In this document: positions 1 to 5,025 of the stretch, one piece after another
Numbering within the stretch: position 1 is the stretch's first letter
Layout: each line of letters opens with the position of its first letter
From: Sphaerochaetaceae bacterium
Lineage (GTDB): Bacteria > Spirochaetota > Spirochaetia > Sphaerochaetales > Sphaerochaetaceae
Assembly (NCBI GenBank): GCA_024405065.1
Contig: JAKSPF010000097.1
Location: 1-5,282, forward strand
DNA length: 5,282 nt
Direction: 5' to 3'
Notes under the pieces: generated by a model
What the model was told of the DNA's origin: nothing
Databases searched by the model: none
Seen by the model: only the letters and a program-made list of their open reading frames with translations
Program-made: the position numbers and the translations under genes

Positions 1-726
1 ATGAATGTCATTCATCGTAATCTTGTCCGACATGGCAATCTGAGCGGCCATTTTATGGTCAACACCGGTCCAACCGGGAACGGAATACATGGTGACTTCC
101 GTATTCTGCGGACCTGCGGTTGCAAGTGACGTTGCAACCGCAACGTTCACTCTTCGGGGAAAAGTTGCTATTGCCTGTTTTGCGTTTCCGGTGAAAACAC
201 GGGATTTCTCACTGTCAGTCAGCAAACTGTCCTTCCACACCGGAGTATTCTTAAAGCCTTTTGCCCCCGTATGAGTACAGATGCCTGCCTTTTCCTCAAG
301 TTTCTGTGCCTGCGCCATGAGTGAAACAGTTTGAAGCACATCAAAACCTCCGACGGCTCCGCTTGCAAGATATAACCGTGAATTACCGTTTTGAGCAGCC
401 TTCACCGCATTGTCATACAATTCACCGTCTGCAAAGGCTCCGATGGAAATCACCGCAAGGTCACACCCTGCACCGAGAATCTTCACAGCGTTGTCACGGA
501 CAGCCTCAACGGAGGCGGTCTCTACAAGAATATCTGGTTTCAACTCAAGAAGTTCATCTACGGAAGACAGAGCCTTACACCCAGTTCTGTCAGCTGTCTT
601 CTGCCTTTTTTCCTCACTCCTGCTTGTCACTCCCAAAAGCGTATAGTCAGAAAGCAGACCGTTTTTCCACGCATCTGCAACAATATTTCCTAAAAAACCG
701 CAACCTATTATTCCAAATTTTTTCAT
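1..726 (-). CDS. nadX: L-aspartate dehydrogenase (NadX/DUF108 family), 3' end cut off
   Basis: Reading leftwards from ATG 726-724 gives 242 uninterrupted residues that run off the window. The family is usually about 240-270 residues, so only a short C-terminal piece should be missing. The N-terminus is a Rossmann NAD(P)-binding fold (residues 3-13, GxGxxG as G8-C-G-F-L-G13). An ASGAVGGFD segment follows at 121-129, then FPRRVNVAVATSLAT at 189-203, the conserved core of aspartate dehydrogenases. H224 (VDHKM) sits where the family has its active-site histidine. The expected reaction is NAD(P)-dependent deamination of L-aspartate to iminoaspartate/oxaloacetate, or the reverse, in the cytoplasm; in some bacteria it feeds NAD synthesis. 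No nadA or nadC is visible, because the downstream side is outside the window. The gene is divergent from the EamA transporter. There is no convincing Shine-Dalgarno site before ATG 726, and the next upstream ATG (733) is out of frame. The family call is firm; the exact substrate is inferred. Confidence 0.85.
   Translation of the reverse strand, partial: MKKFGIIGCGFLGNIVADAWKNGLLSDYTLLGVTSRSEEKRQKTADRTGCKALSSVDELLELKPDILVETASVEAVRDNAVKILGAGCDLAVISIGAFADGELYDNAVKAAQNGNSRLYLASGAVGGFDVLQTVSLMAQAQKLEEKAGICTHTGAKGFKNTPVWKDSLLTDSEKSRVFTGNAKQAIATFPRRVNVAVATSLATAGPQNTEVTMYSVPGWTGVDHKMAAQIAMSDKITMNDIH
115..142. repeat. Perfect 11-bp inverted repeat inside nadX
   Basis: TGCGGTTGCAA at 115-125 is followed by its exact reverse complement TTGCAACCGCA at 132-142, with a 6-nt loop (126-131). 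It lies in the codons for the conserved VAVATSLATAG segment, which is rich in Ala, Val and Thr. GTTGCAA also occurs twice directly (119-125 and 131-137). The RNA could form a stable hairpin near the 3' end of the gene. It may equally be a by-product of codon choice, and no function is implied. Confidence 0.6.
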
Positions 727-732
727 ATTTCA

Positions 733-738
733 TATAAT
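733..738 (+). promoter_or_regulatory. Candidate -10 element for the EamA transporter gene
   Basis: A perfect TATAAT lies 19 nt before ATG 758, placing a start of transcription near 745 and giving a very short leader that still includes the GGAG ribosome site. The -35 position is poor: the best candidate is TTCCAA at 711-716 with a 16-nt spacer, matching 3 of 6. The opposite strand reads TATTAT at 739-734, which would place a start near 727, directly before the nadX start codon. The same bases may therefore serve both divergent genes. Confidence 0.35.
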
Positions 739-745
739 AGCCCGT

Positions 746-749
746 GGAG
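746..749 (+). promoter_or_regulatory. Ribosome binding site deciding the EamA transporter start
   Basis: GGAG lies 8 nt before ATG 758. An in-frame GTG at 749 would extend the protein by three residues, but it overlaps this Shine-Dalgarno sequence and has no good site of its own. ATG 758 is therefore preferred. Confidence 0.6.
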
Positions 750-757
750 TGTGTGAA

Positions 758-1675
758 ATGGAAGACAAAAAAAACATTCTCAGTAAACCGTTTTTTGCGG
801 TGGCAACGGCACTGTTCTGCTGGACAGTTTGGGGTACGGCATTTCCTCTCATAAAAAAATGCTATGAATTGTTTTCAATAAACGGCGTAGCCTCTCCTCT
901 TTTATTCGGAGGTCTGAGATTTTTTCTTGCAGGTATTCTCTTGCTTTCAGGTACGGCAATAGTAAACAGGCAACTTCCGATTCCTTCCGCAGAAAATTTC
1001 AAAATTGTGCTTCTGCTCGGTTCGGTACAGACGGGATTAGTGTATTTTTTTCAATACATTGCTCTCAATTACTGCTCCGGTACAAACGGAAGCATAGTGA
1101 ATGCTCTGCAACCTCTGTTCATGACGGTATTTGCTCATTTTCTTTTCAAAAATGACCGCATAACAGCAAGGAAAATAATCGGTATAGTTCTCGGATTTTC
1201 CGGAGTGCTTGTTTGTCTTGTAGGTGCGGGGTCGGTATCGTTTTCGTTTATGGGAGAGGGGTTTCTTCTGATTTCCGCAATACTTTTCTCTCTCGGTTCA
1301 AACCTGTCAAAAATTGCAGCCGGCAAAATGTCTCCGGTAATCATTTCAGGATGGAACCTGCTTATCGGCGGACTTGAACTTGTGATAATAGGTCTGTGTC
1401 TGGGCGGACGTATAACCAACGGCGGGGTTCTGGGTTTCTCGCATTTCGGAACATTGGCACTGATTTCAGCAGTATGTTTCCTCCTCTGGACAGCCGACTG
1501 CAAGGCAAATTCAGTGGGAAAACTTGCACCTTTCCAGTTTGTGAATCCCATTACGGGTGCAGTGCTTTCAGCTTTGTTGCTCGGTGAAAATGCCTTTCAA
1601 CCCAAAAACATCATTGCACTCGTTCTGGTAAGTTTGGGAATAATAATCACAACGGCAGGAAAATCTCATAAGTAA
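758..1675 (+). CDS. EamA/DMT-superfamily transporter
   Basis: A 305-residue inner-membrane protein of the drug/metabolite transporter superfamily, at the usual size for a two-repeat EamA protein. Ten hydrophobic segments can be placed at roughly 11-30, 47-66, 82-102, 108-130, 138-156, 165-182, 193-215, 225-245, 257-276 and 282-300. The first EamA repeat covers about 15-155 and the second about 166-300. Typical family landmarks are WGTAFPLIKK (25-34), GGLRFFLAG (51-59), NALQPLFMTVFAHFLF (115-130) followed by basic residues and a glycine-rich helix, and PFQFVNPITGAVLSALLLGE (258-277). Members generally export amino acids, purines or other metabolites. The substrate cannot be read from sequence. 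ATG 758 is chosen over GTG 749 on Shine-Dalgarno spacing. A weak hairpin follows the stop, then the promoter of the hibernation factor gene, so the two plus-strand genes are probably separate units with possible read-through. Confidence 0.92.
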   Translation: MEDKKNILSKPFFAVATALFCWTVWGTAFPLIKKCYELFSINGVASPLLFGGLRFFLAGILLLSGTAIVNRQLPIPSAENFKIVLLLGSVQTGLVYFFQYIALNYCSGTNGSIVNALQPLFMTVFAHFLFKNDRITARKIIGIVLGFSGVLVCLVGAGSVSFSFMGEGFLLISAILFSLGSNLSKIAAGKMSPVIISGWNLLIGGLELVIIGLCLGGRITNGGVLGFSHFGTLALISAVCFLLWTADCKANSVGKLAPFQFVNPITGAVLSALLLGENAFQPKNIIALVLVSLGIIITTAGKSHK

Positions 1676-1676
1676 A

Positions 1677-1696
1677 GAGCCAATTGCAATCGGCTC
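1677..1696 (+). terminator. Weak candidate terminator hairpin after the EamA gene
   Basis: GAGCC (1677-1681) pairs with GGCTC (1692-1696). One mismatch then follows, and the self-complementary ATTGCAAT makes up the apical part. The hairpin begins one base after the stop codon. The tail is only CAAACTTTCTTT, a broken T-run that merges into the next promoter's -35 element, so termination is probably partial. Confidence 0.4.
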
Positions 1697-1706
1697 CAAA
1701 CTTTCT

Positions 1707-1735
1707 TTGACTTTTGAATATTACCGTCTTATATT
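1707..1735 (+). promoter_or_regulatory. Sigma70-type promoter of the hibernation factor gene
   Basis: TTGACT (1707-1712) and TATATT (1730-1735) are separated by 17 nt. Each matches the consensus at 5 of 6 positions. The predicted start of transcription is near 1742, with a leader of about 27 nt holding the Shine-Dalgarno site. A second -10-like TATAAT at 1741-1746 has no -35 partner at a suitable distance. This is the best promoter in the window and suggests the gene is expressed independently of the transporter upstream. Confidence 0.75.
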
Positions 1736-1754
1736 GAATGTATAATTTATTCAC

Positions 1755-1761
1755 AGGGAGG
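1755..1761 (+). promoter_or_regulatory. Strong ribosome binding site deciding the hibernation factor start
   Basis: AGGGAGG ends 7 nt before ATG 1769. An in-frame TTG at 1763 would be only 1 nt from this site, too close to be the start, so ATG 1769 is preferred. Confidence 0.8.
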
Positions 1762-1768
1762 CTTGCCT

Positions 1769-2065
1769 ATGAATCTTAACGTAAGAGGTGTTCACTACCA
1801 GCCGAGTGAGGAAACAAATGAATTTCTGAACAAAAAACTTCAGAAACTGCAATTTGCGGAGGACTACCTACAGGATCTTGACATCACCATGAAAAGGGAA
1901 ACGGCGGGTCAGGGATTTCACCTTGATGCTCAGCTTCACTTCAAATGGGGAAGTATTAAAATGGTAAGTTATGATTGCTACGAGCTTTACGAAGGCATTG
2001 AGATGCTTGCGGACAAAATTGAAGCCGCTGCAAGAAAGGAAAAATCAAAGATGATTGAGGGCTGA
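1769..2065 (+). CDS. hpf: Short ribosome hibernation promoting factor (HPF/RaiA family)
   Basis: A 98-residue cytoplasmic protein beginning MNLNVRGVHYQPSEETNEFL, the typical first strand and helix of the HPF/YfiA fold. A lysine-rich helix end follows (NKKLQKLQFAEDYL, about 21-34), then paired strands (DITMKRE and LHFKWGS). A C-terminal helix (ELYEGIEMLADKIEAAARKEKSK) matches the family's D-x-Y-x-A-I-D-x-x-x-D-K-L-E pattern. The fold binds the 30S subunit at the decoding region and keeps idle ribosomes inactive in starvation or stationary phase. The protein contains only this domain and lacks the C-terminal dimerisation domain of long HPF (about 180 residues), so if conserved it resembles short HPF or RaiA. 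The sequence is divergent, and I cannot choose between those two subtypes. It has its own promoter, a strong ribosome site and a strong terminator, so it is a single-gene unit. Confidence 0.82.
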   Translation: MNLNVRGVHYQPSEETNEFLNKKLQKLQFAEDYLQDLDITMKRETAGQGFHLDAQLHFKWGSIKMVSYDCYELYEGIEMLADKIEAAARKEKSKMIEG

Positions 2066-2088
2066 CAAAACGGCAAATCACCGCATCG

Positions 2089-2127
2089 GAGCCGTGCATC
2101 TTGCAGATGCCCGGCTCTTTTATTTTT
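2089..2127 (+). terminator. Strong intrinsic terminator of the hibernation factor gene
   Basis: GAGCCG (2089-2094) and GCATCT (2096-2101) pair with AGATGC (2105-2110) and CGGCTC (2112-2117). This gives 12 base pairs, interrupted only by a T/C mismatch (2095/2111), around a 3-nt loop. TTTTATTTTT (2118-2127) follows directly. It starts 23 nt after the stop codon. Read on the minus strand the same stem has no T-run after it, so it should act well in one direction only. Confidence 0.92.
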
Positions 2128-2164
2128 CACGTAAGGAGCCAATTTCAAAAAGGAACTCTGAAAG

Positions 2165-3442
2165 TTACTCACCGTAAAAACAGTGTAAAGCTTTTACCAG
2201 ATATTCAATATCCGCAGTTCCGCCTGTTTCATAAGAGGAATGCATTGCAAGTTGCGGAAGTCCGATGTCTACGCAGTTGATGGATACATGCGAGGCTGAA
2301 ATGTTACCAAGCGTAGAACCGCCTGCCTCATCGGAACGGTTTGCAAAGAACTGGACAGGAACGCCCGCTTTTGCACATATATCTTTGAATTTTGCAACAC
2401 TTACTGCATCACTTGTATACTTTTGACCTGCCTGTGATTTAATCACAATTCCTTCATTCATATAAACACAGTTTTCAACATCTGTTTTTTCAGGATGATT
2501 TGGATGTACTGCATGCGTATTGTCAGCACTTATCATAAAACCGGAGGCAACGGCACAATAATAATCTTCTTCGGTCTTGCCGAGAGCCCAGTTGAGCCTT
2601 CTGAGTACATCATACAGGAAAGTTGAACCCGCCCCCTGTTTGGACATTGAACCGACTTCCTCATTGTCAAAGCAGGCATAAACATTAACAGCGTGTTCAT
2701 TACTACCCGAGATAAATGCTTTCAATGATGCAAATACACATTCCGTATCGTCCAAATGCGGCGCAGAAATGAATTCCTGATTCTCACCCCAGATTGTTCC
2801 TTCCATACGGTTGTAAACATATAAATCCTTTCCGTAAATATCCGATTTATCAACCCCGAGTTCTCCTGCAATCATCTCATCAAAGTCACCCTTGCTCATC
2901 CTGCTTCCCCCAAAGAGAGGCAGAGTATCAACCTGCTTATTAAAAGCATACCCATCGTTTATCTGACGATTCATATGAATGGCCATACTCGGAACAATAA
3001 GAATATCTCTATCAATGTTGACAAGACAGTTTTTTAGACGGTTGCCGTCTTTTACAACTACCCGTCCGGCAACTGAAAGCGGTCTGTCAAACCATGAATA
3101 GCATATCATTCCGCCATATCCTTCTGTATTCAGCTGAACATACTTGTTCTTTACTTCAATTTCCGGTTTTTCCTTAATCTTAAAAGCAGGGTAATCACTG
3201 TGTGATGCCACAATATTGAAGCAGTAACGGGATATATCCTTCCCTACATTGAGTGCAATAATGCTTGTATCGTTTCTTTTAACATAGTATTTGCCATCAG
3301 GCTGAATGTTCCATGTATTGCTTTCTGAAAGCTCCGTATATCCATTATTGCAGAGTGTTTTTTCAATATTGTTGACCGTATGAAAAGCAGTAGGACTGTT
3401 TTTAATGAACGAAAGTAATTCCTGAGATAATTCGGTATTCAT
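2165..3442 (-). CDS. M18-family aminopeptidase (aspartyl aminopeptidase type)
   Basis: A 425-residue cytoplasmic zinc aminopeptidase, full length for family M18. All expected metal and catalytic motifs are visible: ASHSDYP (79-85, ligand H81 with D83), SAPHLDDT (226-233, bridging D231), DNEEVGS (259-265, the E261-E262 pair of catalytic base and ligand), SADNTHAVHPN (305-315, ligand D307) and AMHSSYETGG (399-408, ligand H401). YGGMICYSWFDRPLSVAGRV (109-128) and GGSTLG (374-379) are further family signatures. HSD replaces the commoner HTD in the first motif, a conservative change. The enzyme removes N-terminal residues from peptides; many M18 members prefer Asp and Glu. The start overlaps the permease stop by one base, and an AAAGGA site (3456-3451) lies 8 nt upstream inside the permease gene, so it is the second gene of the operon and is probably translationally coupled. 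It converges with the hibernation factor gene. Substrate preference is inferred from the family. Confidence 0.95.
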   Translation of the reverse strand: MNTELSQELLSFIKNSPTAFHTVNNIEKTLCNNGYTELSESNTWNIQPDGKYYVKRNDTSIIALNVGKDISRYCFNIVASHSDYPAFKIKEKPEIEVKNKYVQLNTEGYGGMICYSWFDRPLSVAGRVVVKDGNRLKNCLVNIDRDILIVPSMAIHMNRQINDGYAFNKQVDTLPLFGGSRMSKGDFDEMIAGELGVDKSDIYGKDLYVYNRMEGTIWGENQEFISAPHLDDTECVFASLKAFISGSNEHAVNVYACFDNEEVGSMSKQGAGSTFLYDVLRRLNWALGKTEEDYYCAVASGFMISADNTHAVHPNHPEKTDVENCVYMNEGIVIKSQAGQKYTSDAVSVAKFKDICAKAGVPVQFFANRSDEAGGSTLGNISASHVSINCVDIGLPQLAMHSSYETGGTADIEYLVKALHCFYGE

Positions 3443-4881
3443 TATTTATTTCCTTTAACTGTACGTTCGCGCTTGGCAAGTAGGGGCATTATTACACCGA
3501 GGGCTGCAAGGAAAACAGGTGTAACGATATTGAGAATCATTGTGAATTTGTCATCGGAGTACATTCCGAGAATACAACATATCAAGGTAAGTGAAAAACA
3601 CCATACTCCAAAGAATTTTGCTACTGCCTGATTTTCGGTAAATCTGTAATCGGCATGAAACTTATTCTGAGACTTTCTTAATGCAAGATATGCAACAAAC
3701 ACCCAGAGGTAACGGAACGGCATACATACCGAGTTCAATTTTGTAAGCTGTGCGATAACATTTGCAGCACCCGGTACTAATGACTGTATGAGAATGAGAC
3801 TTCCCGATAAAATTGCTACAAGTTTAATTCCGTTCACGTATGCTCCGTTTTCATTCTGTTTCAGCAGCATACTCGGAAGGAACTGGTGCGATTCTTCATT
3901 GCTCAGGAGCATTCTCAACGGAGCATCAATACTGACAAGCAATACCGCAAACTGACCTATCATATTACATACTGCATACAGTATCAGCAGAATGTCCCCG
4001 AGATGGTAGTATTCACCCAATTTCTGGAATGCCCAGTAAGGTGCATTGGCAACGTATGAATTGAAGCTTTCTTTGCTGCTGTTAATTACCGAAGGATCAA
4101 ACATCATACCCATTGCAAATGTACCGAAAATTGCACATGCAACAACCATTAAAGCCATTAAAATGACACCTTTGGGAAAACCTTCGGACGGATTTTTGAC
4201 CTTGTTTACATAAGGTGAAATTTTTTCAACGCCGCCGACTGCAAACACCAGTATAGATAGTGATGTTAAATAGGTTATGTTAAATTCCGGAATGAAATTT
4301 TTAATACTGAAATCAAGCGGAACGTAGCCCGCACCGGGATTTATTGACGGAGCTGCAAACATAAGAAGAATGTAAAGAATAGACATTATGAACGTACTTG
4401 TTCCCGCAATGGAAGCAAGTTTTTTCAACGGATTAATACCTTTGCATGCCACCCAACAGAAGAAAAACAGAATTACGAGGACGGCAAGTTGCACATATCG
4501 GGACGGTAAACTGTCATAAATTTCAGCGTTGCGGAATACGGCCCAGCTTAAAGCTTTTAATCCGCTGCTTCCTTTGTTTGCAATGTATGCAATGTGACAT
4601 ACCCAATATGTCCATCCGGCAAAATATGCAACTTTAGATCCTACGGTATTGTTGACCCATGAACTGACACCGCCTTCAGAAGACTTGAATGCAGAACCGA
4701 GCTCGCCCACCATCAGGGCATAAGGAATAAAATATAAAACGAAAATAAATATCCAGCTGAGTATTACTTTAGTACCGCTGAAGTATACAAATCCGTTGGT
4801 GATATTTCCAAATCCCCATACTCCTGAAAAAGCAATAAACGCCAGAGTATACCAATCCATCTTCTTAGAGTCTTTGTTCAT
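3442..4881 (-). CDS. APC-superfamily amino acid permease
   Basis: A 479-residue inner-membrane carrier with about twelve predicted helices, at roughly 11-34, 38-58, 82-103, 130-147, 155-178, 204-223, 237-260, 293-320, 352-372, 386-401, 420-440 and 448-468. Helix 1 carries the glycine-rich unwound segment (SGVWGFGN, 19-26). The loop after helix 2 has the GELGSAF-SSEGG-SSW pattern (59-75), and helix 6 has FAVGGVEKISPYV (213-225), as in the glutamate/GABA-type carriers of the superfamily. It probably imports or exchanges amino acids; the exact substrate is unknown. The start is ATG 4881, because GGAGGAG lies 10 nt upstream and homologous sequence begins with MDWYTLAF soon after. An upstream GTG (4959) in the same frame would add an unlikely 26-residue extension that crosses this ribosome site. 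It is the first gene of an operon with the M18 aminopeptidase and is divergent from the altronate dehydratase gene. Confidence 0.9.
   Translation of the reverse strand: MNKDSKKMDWYTLAFIAFSGVWGFGNITNGFVYFSGTKVILSWIFIFVLYFIPYALMVGELGSAFKSSEGGVSSWVNNTVGSKVAYFAGWTYWVCHIAYIANKGSSGLKALSWAVFRNAEIYDSLPSRYVQLAVLVILFFFCWVACKGINPLKKLASIAGTSTFIMSILYILLMFAAPSINPGAGYVPLDFSIKNFIPEFNITYLTSLSILVFAVGGVEKISPYVNKVKNPSEGFPKGVILMALMVVACAIFGTFAMGMMFDPSVINSSKESFNSYVANAPYWAFQKLGEYYHLGDILLILYAVCNMIGQFAVLLVSIDAPLRMLLSNEESHQFLPSMLLKQNENGAYVNGIKLVAILSGSLILIQSLVPGAANVIAQLTKLNSVCMPFRYLWVFVAYLALRKSQNKFHADYRFTENQAVAKFFGVWCFSLTLICCILGMYSDDKFTMILNIVTPVFLAALGVIMPLLAKRERTVKGNK
3451..3456 (-). promoter_or_regulatory. Internal ribosome site and TAATG coupling of permease to aminopeptidase
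   Basis: AAAGGA on the minus strand lies within the last codons of the permease, 8 nt before ATG 3442. The permease stop TAA (3444-3442) shares its last A with that ATG, giving TAATG. This arrangement is typical of translational coupling, where a terminating ribosome re-starts on the next gene. Confidence 0.7.
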
Positions 4882-4891
4882 TTTTTTGCAT

Positions 4892-4898
4892 CTCCTCC
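4892..4898 (-). promoter_or_regulatory. Ribosome binding site deciding the permease start
   Basis: GGAGGAG on the minus strand lies 10 nt before ATG 4881. A second ATG (4891) directly abuts the site but opens a frame that stops after eight codons, so it is not the start. Confidence 0.75.
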
Positions 4899-4901
4899 AC
4901 C

Positions 4902-4927
4902 TGTAATTGATTTTACAACAGTTCTGT
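4902..4927. repeat. Two adjacent small dyads upstream of the permease, possible operator
   Basis: TGTAA (4902-4906) and TTACA (4913-4917) form an inverted repeat with a 6-nt spacer. Directly next to it, ACAG (4918-4921) and CTGT (4924-4927) form another with a 2-nt spacer. Both lie between the permease ribosome site and the TATAATA block, where a repressor would affect permease expression. The arms are short and may be chance, and I recognise no regulator family. Confidence 0.25.
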
Positions 4928-4941
4928 AGAAAAAGTACACC

Positions 4942-4948
4942 TATAATA
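4942..4948. promoter_or_regulatory. Symmetric -10-like block between permease and altronate dehydratase genes
   Basis: TATAATA reads as TATAAT on the plus strand (4942-4947) and TATTAT on the minus strand (4948-4943). Starts would fall near 4954 towards the altronate dehydratase and near 4936 towards the permease, with leaders of about 55-70 nt. Neither side has a good -35 at 16-18 nt (for example CAGTTC on the plus strand and GGCTCT on the minus strand), so the block is a candidate only. A weaker minus-strand alternative is TTGAGG (5008-5003), 16 nt, AATAAT (4986-4981). Confidence 0.3.
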
Positions 4949-4988
4949 ACAAGGCACACAAAGACAGAGCCTCACATCGGATTATTTG

Positions 4989-5017
4989 TTGACGGTGAAT
5001 TTCCTCAATGTTATCAT
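4989..5017 (+). promoter_or_regulatory. Candidate sigma70 promoter for the altronate dehydratase gene
   Basis: TTGACG (4989-4994), a 17-nt spacer and TATCAT (5012-5017) match the consensus at 5 of 6 in each hexamer. The predicted start of transcription is near 5024, only about 2 nt before ATG 5026, which would make an essentially leaderless message. If the upstream TATAAT block is used instead, the gene has a normal leader. Confidence 0.4.
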
Positions 5018-5025
5018 CACCTCAA

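Noticed and set aside
89..737. Several plus-strand open frames of 61-138 codons across the left end
   Set aside because: They lie opposite the clearly recognisable aspartate dehydrogenase gene, overlap each other in different frames, have no family resemblance and lack ribosome sites.
1135..1587. A 138-codon minus-strand frame and a 63-codon plus-strand frame inside the EamA transporter gene
   Set aside because: Shadows of the transporter reading frame; the translations are low-complexity and proline- or charge-biased, with no recognisable domain.
2113..2140. Alternative pairing of GGCTC (2113-2117) with GAGCC at 2136-2140 as an antiterminator or riboswitch-like fold
   Set aside because: Only five pairs across a long loop, and it comes after the terminator T-run, so it could not compete in time with the 12-bp stem.
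1987..2172. A 61-codon minus-strand frame over the end of the hibernation factor gene and its terminator
   Set aside because: It covers the terminator stem in antisense, has no family resemblance, and overlaps two well-supported genes.
4446..4637. A 63-codon plus-strand frame inside the permease gene
   Set aside because: Antisense shadow of a well-supported membrane protein, with no ribosome site or recognisable protein.
4882..4959. Upstream extension of the permease to the GTG at 4959
   Set aside because: It would read through the strong GGAGGAG site and adds a Cys/Arg-rich stretch not expected in the family; ATG 4881 fits better.
4982..5025. An 11-codon minus-strand frame starting at ATG 5017 after GAGGTG, a possible leader peptide for the permease
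   Set aside because: The purine-rich motif abuts the ATG with no spacer, the peptide has no run of one amino acid, and no attenuator hairpin follows.
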